A program made the translations under genes and the position numbers. The notes beneath the pieces were generated by a model. The model had not been told where the DNA came from and did not search any database. It was given only the letters and a program-made list of their open reading frames with translations. From positions 744,001 to 808,000 of the forward strand of contig OX621266.1 in the NCBI GenBank assembly GCA_951640165.1: a stretch of DNA of 64,000 nt, read 5' to 3'. Below, one piece after another: positions 43,301 through 52,671 of the stretch. Position 1 is the first letter of the stretch. Every line of letters starts with the position of its first letter. The stretch is from Pseudoips prasinana. Its lineage: Eukaryota; Arthropoda; Insecta; Lepidoptera; Nolidae.

Positions 43301-44212
43301 GCGAGGACTTGAGGTAACTGCTCCCATTTACCATTGTGCAAATTTTCCGTTATATAGTACTACATATGAAATAGTAAACTTTATTCCAAATTATATACCA
43401 TACATTGGTTTGTCTAAGGACACTATTCAGGCTAATATATTATTCTCTTCTTTGATCCAGGATAAATGGCAGGATTACCACTGGTTTTTTACTGATGCAT
43501 CTAAACTAGAATCAGATGGTAAAACTGGTGTATCAGTCTTCTATTCAAATTCGCATATCACTCTTCAGTTCCAATGTCCTCCAGAAGCATCAGTATTCAC
43601 TGGTGAGTGTATTGGTATTCTGGAGGCATGTCAGTTTATTTTAGCTCATGTGGTAATTACCAAGGCAATTATTTTTTCTGATTCCAAAAGTGCCCTGGAA
43701 GCCTTAGTAAAAAACCCTTTCAAGGATAATCTCCGAAGTCCTATAGTAATGGAAATTAAAAAATCGTTATATTTATGCACCGTAAAAGGAATTGAGGTTT
43801 TACTTGCATGGATTCCTGCTCACATGGGTATCAGTGGCAATGAATGTGCGGACGAGGCTGCTAAAGCGGCTGTTTCAAGTAGTATTGCCGACATGAAATA
43901 CTTCTCTGTTCATGTCTATGATTTATTACATAAGGCAAAGATTGATCTCCGTAAGTCTTGGCAGGCATCCTGGGTTAAATCAAGTCTGATTAAGGGTAGT
44001 AAATATGCATCAATCCAACCAGAAATCCCAGTTAAACCATGGTTTTATAATTATAAAAAGTTGTGCAAAACTGTTACATCGGTTATATGTAGAATCCGTC
44101 TTGGTTTTTGTTGCACTCCAGTATTTTTACACAAAATTAGAGTTAGAGACAATTCTCTATGTGAGTGTGGTCTAGATGAAGGTTCCTTGGATCACATCTT
44201 TTTAAATTGTCA

Positions 44213-44217
<5 letters not shown>
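40258..44217 (+). pseudogene. I-2 ORF2, endonuclease, RT and RNase H (interrupted)
   Basis: Starts MDLLFLQWNARSVVP, then a stop caused by a shortened A-run near 40308. After the SINE (40473-40842) the frame is open from 40911 to 44217. Endonuclease: ILLGDFNSHHTLWG and YGSDHYPT. RT: NYRPIALSPTI, AVFLDISSAYDSV, GLPQGSVLSPLLY, and LQYADDLCLYV. RNase H (about 43480-43880): FFTDASK, TGECIGILEA, FSDSKSA and GNECADEAAK, all four acidic residues present. The CRIRLGFCC...CECG Cys-rich end follows. The poly(T) of I-3 cuts it at 44218; the remaining 40-odd codons and stop lie at 45812-45935. Confidence 0.85.
40473..40842 (+). mobile_element. tRNA-derived SINE (370 bp) with ATT tail
   Basis: Perfect 13 bp TSD TAAATAATGTCCT (40460-40472 and 40843-40855). 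The head has Pol III A box (TGGTCTAGCGGTAGCGTG, 40477-40494) and B box (GGTTCAAATCC, 40519-40529). The body contains TTCCGGTCGTGTCGCATAGG and GGCCGCCGTGGCCGAAATTC, and the tail is ATT repeats rather than poly(A). I recall similar SINEs in butterflies and moths, but cannot give a family name with certainty. Confidence 0.88.
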
Positions 44218-44254
<37 letters not shown>

Positions 44255-45811
44255 CAACCTGCCGATTTTTGCAGCAATTTCTGCCAGTGTCATGTAATGG
44301 TTGCTCATGAGTAATTTTGAAAACTTATGACTTTTAACTGATTGTGGAAGTATTTATGGACCTGAAACAAAGACAAACACAAAATAAGTGTTAGTAGGTT
44401 AATATATACATTAATATATACAATAGCTATATACAAGAAAATATACTATACAAAATTATGATATCCTACAACTTTATCTTGTTAGTATAAATGTATTTAA
44501 TAAACATGTTGATAATTTGGGGGTCAGGAAAAAATGAAAGAAGATGTCTTACATTAACTGGGCGTTGTATTTTTAATTTGGTGATGACATTATCAAAAGA
44601 GTGGGTGCCATATAGTGCACAGTTTAAAAAAATGTGATCCAAGGATCCTTCATCAAGACCACACTCACATAAAGAAGTGTCTCTAACTCTAATTTTATGT
44701 AAAAAAACTGGAGTGCAGCAAAAACCAAGACGAATTCTACATATAACCGAAGTAACAGTTTTGCTTAGCTTTTTGTATCTATAAAACCAAGGTTTAATAG
44801 GGATTAATGGTTGAATCGATGCATATTTACTGCCCTTATTCTTACTAGACTTAACCCAGGATGTCTGCCATGAGTTAGCGAGATCAATTTTTGCACTATG
44901 CAATAAGTCATAAACTTGAATACAGTAATACTTCATATCGGCAATACTACTTGAAACCGCCTCTTTAGCAGCCATATCCGCACATTCATTACCACTGATA
45001 CCTATATGAGCTGGAATCCATGCAAGCAACACCTCAATTTTCTTTACAGAGCACAAATACAGACATTTTTTAACTTCCATAATAACAGGACTGCGGAGGT
45101 TATCCTTGAAAGGGTCCTTCACTATCGCTTCCAGGGCACTTTTGGAGTCAGAAAAAATAATTGCCTTGGAAATTATACTATGTGCTAAAATAAACTGGCA
45201 TGCCTCTAGAATACCATAACACTCACCCGTGAATACTGATGCTTCTGGGGGACATTGAAATTGAAGTGTGATATGTGAATTTGTATAAAAGACTGATATA
45301 CCAGTCTTACCATCTGGAGCTAATTTAGAAGCATCAGTAAAAAATCTATGATAGTCCTGCCATTTATCCTGAACTAAGGAAGAGAAAAGAACATTGGCCT
45401 GAACAGTATCCTTAGTCAAACCAATGCATGGGATATAGTTTGGAGTAAACTTTGCTATTTCAAATGATGTGTTATACAATGGAAAATTTGTACACTGATA
45501 AATGGGAGCATTTTCTTCAAATGTTCGGATTTTTCTTAATGAATTTAAAATTAAAGGGGGATCTTTATGTTTCCAATAGTCCTCTTGTCTGCATAGATAG
45601 TCTAAATTTGATAATTTTGCTATTAACTTATGGTTTTTGAGGAAATATGCCTTGAAAGTGAACCTATCAGCGAGATATTGTCTACGCAGCACAAGAGGGG
45701 GATCAACGGCCTCCACCTGCAGGGCGTTCATAGGAGTAGACCTCATACAGCCCAATACAATGCGCAGGGATTTGGCTTGGATCGAATCAATTTCACACAC
45801 TCCTTTGAACA
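44218..45811 (-). mobile_element. I-type LINE 3, 5'-truncated, antisense within I-2
   Basis: Plus-strand T-run (44220-44247) is its A-tail, followed leftward to rightward by the 3' UTR in reverse (AATTTGGCAACCTGCCGAT) and ORF2 in reverse. Truncated inside the region between RT and RNase H. No TSD; two target bases seem lost. Confidence 0.87.
44466..45811 (-). pseudogene. I-3 ORF2 fragment with intact RNase H
   Basis: An open frame of about 440 residues starting within DSIQAKSLRIVLGCMRSTP, then the RNase H domain with FFTDASK, TGECYGILEA, FSDSKSA and GNECADMAAK (all acidic residues present), then the Cys-rich end CRIRLGFCC...CECG...LDHIFLNC, ending IYTNKIKL. No endonuclease or RT, so it cannot move itself. 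The upstream MFKGV is I-2 sequence read in reverse and is not part of the gene. Confidence 0.82.
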
Positions 45812-46180
45812 AGTCATCTCAAAATTAAAAATTCAACGCCCAGTCAATGTTAGACATCTTCTTTCATTCTTCCCTGACCCCCAAATTATCAATATGTTTA
45901 TTAAATACATATATACTAACAAGATTAAGTTGTAGGAATATCACATGTATTGTATATTTTAATGTAAAATTAGCTATAGTATGTATATATTAATCTACTA
46001 ACACTTATTTTGTGTTTGTCTTTGTTACAGGTCCATAAATACTTCCACAATTTGTTAAGTTTTTAAAATTCTGTATAATTACTCATGATTTTTTTTTTTT
46101 TTCAACCATTACATGACACTGGCAGAAATTGCTGAAATAATCGGCAGATTGCCATAATTAAAAAAAAATAAAAAAAAATA
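45812..46180 (+). pseudogene. I-2 ORF2 last codons and 3' UTR
   Basis: Continues after I-3 with HSFEQVISKLKIQRPVNVRH and ends NMFIKYIYTNKIKL then TAG (45933-45935). The 3' UTR contains GACACTGGCAGAAATTGCTG and the terminal GGCAGATTGCCAT, conserved in all three I copies. Two bases at the insertion point appear to be lost relative to I-3's own version. Confidence 0.82.
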
Positions 46181-46193
46181 AAACTATTTTAAA

Positions 46194-46595
46194 CTGTAGA
46201 ACACCAATTACCGATAATTATTACAGACAATTTAAGTTATTAATAAGCGAATATAAATATTGATTTTAAAACACAATCATTCTCACGGAAACGCAAACAT
46301 TCCGACAATATTCCATGTAAGCAACGTGGTTACGTGGCTGATGTTAAGTGTGTGAAATCGATTGTAAAGCATGATTTCTTTGCAGGGAATCAATCTAGAA
46401 GCTTCTAAGGCGGAGGCATTCAATGAATAGTGGAAATACCTCTGCATGCAGCGCCAGGCGTACTACAGGTAAGCGACCTTTTGACATTGTGCCCCGCCCC
46501 AGCAAACATTGAAAAGTTTTTAGTGTTTATTTAAACGTTGGAATAGATTGAACAGGTAAATTATTATTTATTACAAATAATAGTTTTTAGTTATC
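46194..46595. other. Unassigned spacer
   Basis: About 400 bases between I-2 and the next transposon. No gene or repeat recognised. Confidence 0.4.
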
Positions 46596-46599
46596 AATT

Positions 46600-49035
46600 G
46601 AAGACATGAGTGGATGAAGGTGATATGTCGCATTTTTAGATTTTCGCTGTTCTATGCATGGATGACGGTGTTATCTACATACAAACAATTTTAAAACTTA
46701 AAACAACCACGTTTGTGGCTATTTTAGAAATTCACTACACGATGAAGGTGTCATGTACATTATTATTTTCAATTAATATCGGAAGAATGTGGTATGGGCA
46801 CTTAACATTTTTATAGACGTCTAAAAAGTAAAAAGTTAACTTTTCTGCAGTGGATGAAGGAGCTATGTAGTATTTCACTGCACTTTCAGTGAATGAAGGT
46901 GTTATGTGCAGGACCAACAAATAAAAATAAACTACCTAATAATGGAAGGACTTGGAAAAAACAAGCTGCAGCCATTGCAAGAGAGAAAGGAGTACATATC
47001 GTATAAAAATAAGGTTGTTCCAAAGAAAAAAAACAGTCCAAGAAGGAATTTCGTGTCATGAAAAATGTAGGCTTCAGTGCTCCACTAATTTTGCAATATA
47101 CGAAAGGCAGTCTATGTTGCTAAGCAACTACTCCTTATATGTGAATAGCAAGAATGCGTTGCTTTTCAAAAGCATTGTCAGTAACCCTGTCGCAAGACAG
47201 CGTTGTAATGCCAAAACCCATAAATCGGCATTGTACAAGTATTATGTTAAATTTGCAGGGGTTACAAAGCAAATTTGCAAGTTGTGATCATATTGGTTGT
47301 ACCAATTAAGCCGTAAAAAAATTAATCTGATAATAAAATCTATTAAAGCGGTATTTCTGCTCCAAGTCCAGACTACAGAGGCCAGCACCACAATCGTCCT
47401 CACAATATGGATGAAGACGTTGTGAACCGTATTAAAGCATATATATCTAGCTTTCTCGCAGAACAGTCCTACTATTCTCGTAATAAAAAAATATGCACAA
47501 GTTATATCTTTCTTTTTTTCATACAAAAGGTTGAATGTGACAGATGCATGATCTATATCTGGAAATGTGTGAAAAAATATTTTACTGAGAAGTATAAAAT
47601 TACAACATAGAACAAAATCTTTCTTATCTATCTTATCTTTCAGAATTTAATTTATCTTTTTTATACCTTAAGAGTGATACCTGTGCAACTTGTGATGCTG
47701 GGGACTCAAATGAAGAACATAAAGCAAATTACGATGCAGCTGTGGAAGCGATGCCAGCCGACCGAAAGAAACCTAAACTGGCTGATGGTGTGCTTTAAAT
47801 TACAGTAGATCTACAGCAAACGATGCCTTTGCCAAAATTAACTACATCCAAGGCATTGTATCTACGACAAATCTGGTTCTATAACTTTGGTATTCATGTT
47901 ATAAAACAATCACATCCAAACAGAACAGGCACAAGATCATCATCATCCAAAGAAAAAGCCGTTTGTTGTACATGGCCTGAAGATATAGCGAATCTTGGAA
48001 GTTCAGAAGTCACATGTGCACTCTTGATGTTGTGGAGGTAGATCCAAGTTGCCAAGGTAAAGATGATATGATAATTTGGTCGGATTTATGTGCCGGACAG
48101 AACAAAGAACAACGAACATTCAAAGAACAAAGAAAAATGTTTCAATTTAATATGTCTTTACCAATACTTGATATTAAGAGGATATTTTAAAATCATAGAC
48201 CACAAATTTCCTAAAGTGGGACAGTCGGGGCAGCAGACAGCAGACAGCAGGGGCAGACAGGGATTTGGATTGAGATTTCGAGAGAATCGAAAAAGCGCTC
48301 CAAAAAAATGATACAATCTATGCACCTGAACAATACCGCACCATTATAAGCAAAGCTTCACGAAACAATATAGTTATTCATATGACTGACCATTTCAGGA
48401 AAATAAACGATTTGCAAGTGAATTTAAATTTGATTAACAGGAACAAAAATACAAATAATGGAAAAATAGTTTAAGGGATGGCGTGAAATGGATCATAATT
48501 GATGGATACGGTTCATATTTATACAAAGAGTCATACGCCGAAAGGGGTATTTGACCCCTAAATCCCTAATCCAAATTTTAAGGCGCCACGTGTGAATGGA
48601 AAATATGGTACTGTGTCAGTTGAAAAAAAAAAAACAAATATTAAGGACAAACTAAAATTTGTTAAACAGGGATATCAATATTATTATGAATCCATTCTTG
48701 GAGAAGAATCGTTTTTCGTTTATTTTAATTTTTTCTATTTTTTTTAGTAACTTGTCTCCTTCAGGCTTCATTTTCTTAAATTGATTAAAATGTTCCTTTG
48801 CGGAAGAAGGAGTTATGTTCAGTTTTTCTTAATCTAAGGTAGTAAAAATATATTTTATTCTTTAATTTCTCCCCTATTTTAAAAATATTAAACGGTTGGC
48901 ACCGCCAGACACCCTTATTGGATAATTACATTAAAGGCGTTTTGAAATATCCTAAAATGCTTATGGGAAACTTTGAACTCAATTTTCTCGAAATTAGAAT
49001 TTTGCGACATATCACCTTCATCCACTCATGTCTTC
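46600..49035 (+). mobile_element. TIR DNA transposon of unassigned superfamily (2436 bp, TSD AATT)
   Basis: The outer 33 bases at both ends are exact inverses (GAAGACATGAGTGGATGAAG at left; the same inverted at 49003-49035), flanked by AATT (46596-46599 and 49036-49039). The motif GATGAAGGTGNTATGT occurs in the TIR and again four times in the left 320 bases, plus a variant near 48803. Internal frames are remnants of a transposase-like protein (46952-48420). A 4 bp TSD fits Sola-type elements among others; I cannot place it firmly. Confidence 0.75.
46952..48420 (+). pseudogene. Degenerate transposase-like gene inside the AATT transposon
   Basis: 46952-47287 is a Lys/Cys-rich frame (HEKCRLQCSTNFAIYERQSM) ending QICKL. 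After a broken stretch, 47660-47780 reads YLKSDTCATCDAGDSNEEHK (two Cys pairs, zinc-binding-like), then ITVDLQQTMPLPKLTTSKAL and YLRQIWFYNFGIHVI (47805-47900), and WPEDIANLGSSEVTCALLML. Later IIWSDLCAGQNKE (48070-48110) and, in another frame, a stretch near NLICLYQYLILRGYFKIIDH. VDLQ and WSDxxxGQN look like the first two Asp blocks of a DDE nuclease. Proteins of this type occur scattered in insects, unannotated as far as I remember. Several frameshifts and stops make it dead. Confidence 0.5.
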
Positions 49036-49039
49036 AATT

Positions 49040-49234
49040 ATTTTTGATGCGTATTTTGATGAAAGTGTACCCGTTTATAATACTTGCCTCCCGTCCTATA
49101 TGCGGAGTCAAATGTCGTGTTTCGCGTTATGCAAAACGTAGACTGGGCTATGTGGTGACGGCGACGACTATCAGAATATCATCACCCCATCTCATCCCGT
49201 GGGGGGCGTAGAAGTCGACCCGAGAGAATAGGTA
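49040..49234. other. Short repeat-like spacer before mariner 1
   Basis: CATCTCATCCCGTGGGGGGCG near 49190 resembles a common lepidopteran repeat; the same repeat appears to resume after the mariner at 50532. No gene. Confidence 0.35.
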
Positions 49235-50529
49235 CGAGGGGTGATCCAAAAGTAATGATAATCAGTTATTTCTAGTGCACACAAAAATACAAAAAAAATA
49301 TCAGTCACTTGTTCAGTTACCCACTAGTTCAGGAAAAAAAAATCATATAAATAGGCCACGATTCCCGGGAGCTACATTCATTTGAATACAGACTGTCAAG
49401 GAGTGAACATCAAAATGGAAAAAAACGAAATCAGAGCTGTCATTAAATACCTCTGCTTGAAAAAAATGTCTACCAAAGACATACACAGCGACTTGGTGGA
49501 AACATTAGGGGACTCTTCTCCTCCATATTCCACAGTTGCACGCTGGGCTAAGGAGTTTAAGCTGGGAAGAACATCGACGGAAGACGAACACCGCGAAGGA
49601 CGCCCATCGACGTCCCTCACTGAAGAAAATGTGAAAAAAGTTGAAGAAGTTGTATTGGAAGATCGAAGAATGACTATCAGGCATGTAGCTGAGGTCACAG
49701 GGCTCTCATATGGCAGCATTCAAAGAATCCTTGCGAACGAATTGCATATGAGAAAGGTCTCCGCGCGTTGGGTACCGAAAATGTTAAACGACGAGCAAAA
49801 GAAGAAACGAGTCGACATGTCAAGAGCAAATCTCGAAAAGTTCCAGGCAGACAAGGATAATTTTTTGTCACGTTTTGTGACCATGGACGAGACCTGGATC
49901 CACCATTTTGATCCTGAAACAAAACAACAATCGATGACATGGAAACGACCCGATGAACCGACGCCGAAGAAATTCAAAGTGTCAAGCTCAGCAGGGAAGG
50001 TTATGGCGTCTGTTTTTTGGGATGCTGAAGGAATAATCATGGTGGACTACTTGGAAAAGGGGGCCACTATTACAGGCTCCTATTATGCAGAACAAATAAG
50101 AAGATTGCGGGAGGCTATTAAGGAGAAAAGGCGAGGCAAACTGCGGGCTGGAGTACTGTTCCATCAAGACAACGCACCGGTTCACAAAGCTGCAATTGCC
50201 ATGGCTGCCATTCAGGAAGCGGGCTTTGAGCTGGTGGAACACCCCCCCTATTCACCAGATCTAGCCCCCAGTGACTTCTATCTCTTTCCACGACTCAAGG
50301 AACACCTCCGAGGCAAGAAATTTGACGATGATAGCGACGTGATGGCCGCGGTTGAGGACTTTTTTGAGAGTCAAGATAAAGATTTTTTTTCTAAGGGAAT
50401 TTTAGGTTTAGAAAAGAGATGGACTAAATGTATAGACTTGCTAGGAGACTATGTTGAGAAATAAATTTATTTTTTTATTTTATTCATTGTGTTTATTATT
50501 GATTATCATTACTTTTGGATCACCCCTCG
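49235..50529 (+). mobile_element. mariner transposon 1, structurally intact (1295 bp)
   Basis: The outer 30 bases are perfect inverses (start CGAGGGGTGATCCAAAAG; end CTTTTGGATCACCCCTCG), flanked by the TA duplication (49233-49234, 50530-50531). A single ORF fills the middle. Length is typical of mariner. Perfect TIRs plus an open ORF suggest recent activity. Confidence 0.94.
49415..50464 (+). CDS. mariner 1 transposase (349 aa, D,D34D intact)
   Basis: Cut-and-paste transposase. N-terminal half (residues 1-115) holds two helix-turn-helix regions (for example MTIRHVAEVTGLSYGSIQRI), joined by the linker RWVPKML. Catalytic residues: Asp158 in TMDETWIHHFDPE, Asp252 in FHQDNAPVHK and Asp287 in LAPSDFYLFPRL, with 34 residues between the last two, the mariner signature. 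The start chosen is ATG 49415 (MEKNEIRAVIKYL), matching other mariners; the frame upstream has only a TTG. Ends with TAA just before the 3' TIR. No lesions. Subfamily not assigned. Confidence 0.93.
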   Translation: MEKNEIRAVIKYLCLKKMSTKDIHSDLVETLGDSSPPYSTVARWAKEFKLGRTSTEDEHREGRPSTSLTEENVKKVEEVVLEDRRMTIRHVAEVTGLSYGSIQRILANELHMRKVSARWVPKMLNDEQKKKRVDMSRANLEKFQADKDNFLSRFVTMDETWIHHFDPETKQQSMTWKRPDEPTPKKFKVSSSAGKVMASVFWDAEGIIMVDYLEKGATITGSYYAEQIRRLREAIKEKRRGKLRAGVLFHQDNAPVHKAAIAMAAIQEAGFELVEHPPYSPDLAPSDFYLFPRLKEHLRGKKFDDDSDVMAAVEDFFESQDKDFFSKGILGLEKRWTKCIDLLGDYVEK

Positions 50530-50531
50530 TA

Positions 50532-50782
50532 TCTATCAGAAGACGGGCAGCAGCTTCCTTCTGAATACTATGACCATCTTACTGCGATTGTCAACCCGTC
50601 TACCAAACGTGGCGATTATCGCATTTCCCCCCCAATTTCTTGGGAAAAGCTTGTCCAGCAATGGATTTCTTTCAGCTATGATGATGATGATCAAAACTTA
50701 GATTGGGTCAGACAAGTTCTTGAGTGGCGACCACGCACCGAAAGACGCAGTGTGGGCAGGCCTACAAGATGGATAGATGATC
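50532..50782 (+). pseudogene. Tail of an endonuclease-RT LINE (RTE-like) fragment
   Basis: 50696-50785 encodes LDWVRQVLEWRPRTERRSVG followed by RPTRWIDDL. This matches the arginine-rich C-terminal signature (WRPRTG-RSVGRP-TRW-DD) seen in RTE-like endonuclease-RT proteins annotated across Lepidoptera. The preceding 150 bases are repeat-like without a clear frame. The rest of the LINE is absent. A 5S-derived SINE abuts at 50783. Confidence 0.5.
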
Positions 50783-51041
50783 TTACTTATCGTATGGGCA
50801 GTGGTTAGTACCCTAGTGTCAGAGTTGTTCAAGCCGCCCAGTATGCCTCTGACATGACTTAACAACTGTTGTCTAATGACTGCAATCGGGACCGATAGCT
50901 TATCGTGCCCTCCAAAGTATGGATACGCTCAGTAATTAAACCATTTTGATGGTCACCCATCTATGGACTGACCGCGTGCTTAGTTGCTTAACCTAGCCGA
51001 TCACTAACGGACCGGTGAGAGCATCTAGTTATGAGCGCCTC
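50783..51041 (-). mobile_element. 5S rRNA-derived SINE, copy 1 (diverged)
   Basis: Minus-strand copy related to those at 56486-56737 and 61779-62040. Its head in reverse contains the 5S internal promoter region in degenerate form (GGTTAAGCAACTAAGC-like, GATGGGTGACC). More diverged than the other two and without a clear TSD. Confidence 0.75.
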
Positions 51042-52031
51042 CATGATTTTGAGAGTGTTGCTGGAAACCGCTAGATGCGGATAGCAAAAGACTGGCAATT
51101 ATTATTATGGAGTTTTTGGGGGAGACCTTTGTCCAGTAGTCGACTTATTGCGTCTGATATGATGATGATGGAGACCCAGCTATATTAACAACATACAATT
51201 AGCTATTTTCACCTATTTCCAAATTGTTTTTTAATGTATGTTACGTGATTACACTGTTGTTTGGGAACTGATTCTAATTTTTTTTAATAGGTGTGCCCTG
51301 CGGTTTAACCCACGTTAATCTTTATAAATTATAGCCTATGTGTTAATCTAGGGTGTCGGCTAACTCTATACCAAATTTTATCGAAATCGCTCCAGCCCTT
51401 TAGACGTGAAGAAGTAACAAACATACACACTCACAGTCACACACTCAATCTTTCGCCTTTATAATATTAGTGTGATGGTACGGAACCCTTCGTGCGTGAG
51501 TCCGACTCGCACTTGGCTTGTTTTTTCTAATGCGTGACAAACTAAATATTTGATAAATTACTTTTTTCAGGAGGTGAATATCGATCCTTAATCTTGTAAA
51601 AGGAAGAATTGCCCCGAAGAGAGAGCAACATGCCGCAAGTGAGTGTGCTTTTTTCTTAAGACCCCCCCCCCCCCCCCCTATTTCCACTCGTATAAATTCG
51701 TATATTCAGTACCTTTAAATTGTCCACATATCTTTAATGTCTAAAGCGCAGGCCACACCGCCAGCGGGCGGGCGGGCTAGGCGGGCGAACATCGTTTCAC
51801 CTCTTTACATACTTCGGTTCAAACCGCGAGCTATCGACTAACCTAACGAGCTAAGCTAACGAAATATCCGACGATTCCAGCGAAGCTACTTGTTCACCTC
51901 GTTGACGCGCCCGCGCTTCGCTAGCTGGCTCGCCCGCCAGCCCGCTCGCCCGGTTCATTCGCCCGTCCTCCCCGTTTCGAGTAGTCGACGCTCGTCTTTC
52001 GAATAGCAGTGTAGTGTTTAGTTTGTGAACG
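51042..52031. other. Repeat-like spacer leading into a Harbinger remnant
   Basis: No gene. 51345-51530 holds words common in lepidopteran repeats (AAATTTTATCGAAATCGCTC, TTTATAATATTAGTGTGAT, TACGGAACCCTTCG). A C18 run lies at 51662-51680. 51750-51960 is GC-rich with GGGCGGGCGGGC and its inverse words, probably the terminal/promoter region of the Harbinger remnant. Confidence 0.45.
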
Positions 52032-52370
52032 ATGAATATGTCATTTATCGACGAAAGTTCTGATGATAATTTAACTACAAATGTTAAAAAAAAGATATTA
52101 CTGTTAAATTCTCTTCGAATTAAGAAGAGAAAGCGTAGATTTTGGTTGCGTAGACATATTCAATTCAGGCAACAATCTGGAGAATTTTATACTTTGTTTC
52201 GGGAGTTGAATGACGAAGATTTTCCAGATTTTTATAGACTCACAAGAGTACAATTTCAAGAAATATTAAGTATGATATCTGACAAACTTACCAAAACTGT
52301 TACTAATTACCGGAAAGCTATTACCCCATCGGAGAAACTGGCAGTGGGTCGATTTCAAATTTCGAATTAA
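52032..52370 (+). pseudogene. Harbinger-type transposase N-terminal exon (solitary)
   Basis: 112 codons: MNMSFIDESSDDNLTTNVKK, basic KKRKRRFWLRRH, then SGEFYTLFRELNDEDFPDFY, RLTRVQFQEILSMI and TNYRKAITPSEKLAV. This matches the start of HARBI1/PIF transposases, where GEF-LVxEL...F...RM/LT...F..LL is followed by TN-R-pISp-ErLAvtLRfLATG. The similarity stops at KLAV and the frame ends shortly after, so only the first exon or a truncated gene remains; no DDE residues are present. It differs from the Harbinger-1/2 family. Confidence 0.65.
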
Positions 52371-52371
52371 A

Positions 52372-52671
52372 ATGATACTTTTTTGTTTGATTTCTTAAAT
52401 ACCCGTTTTTTGGGTTATTAATGGTATTACCTCACTATATGAGGTTATAATAACATAAATTAAATAAAATAATTATGATATTTTAATGAAAACTATAGGA
52501 AAATTTAAATCAAAGTGACACGAATGAGCGATGTTGTTACCCTAATGAAATTATCTAAAACACGAATGATATTAAATGCCTACTAATGACAATAAAAAAA
52601 ACAACTGTAAATACTAAATTTTAATAATTTTGCCATGTACTCTATCAGAAAATTAAAATAAAACTAAGACA
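52372..52671. other. AT-rich spacer
   Basis: About 300 bases with no feature recognised. Confidence 0.35.

Larger units (their letters stand above)
38623..46180 (+). mobile_element. I-type LINE 2, full length (interrupted by a SINE and by I-3)
   Basis: Flanked by the 13 bp duplication AAACTATTTTAAA (38610-38622 and 46181-46193). Parts: 5' UTR, ORF1 with three zinc knuckles, ORF2 with endonuclease, RT and RNase H, and a 3' UTR ending GGCAGATTGCCATAATT plus an A-rich tail broken by T. Subtracting the SINE (with its TSD) and I-3 leaves about 5.6 kb, a normal size for the I superfamily. Confidence 0.88.

Noticed and set aside
48918..49211. 97-codon plus-strand frame at the right end of the AATT transposon
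   Set aside because: It runs through the TIR and into flanking DNA; no recognisable motif.
49382..49414. Upstream in-frame extension of mariner 1 transposase
   Set aside because: It has no ATG, and family members begin at the MEK-type start chosen at 49415.
51662..51680. C18 run as a special structure
   Set aside because: Simple homopolymer; could also be an assembly artefact.
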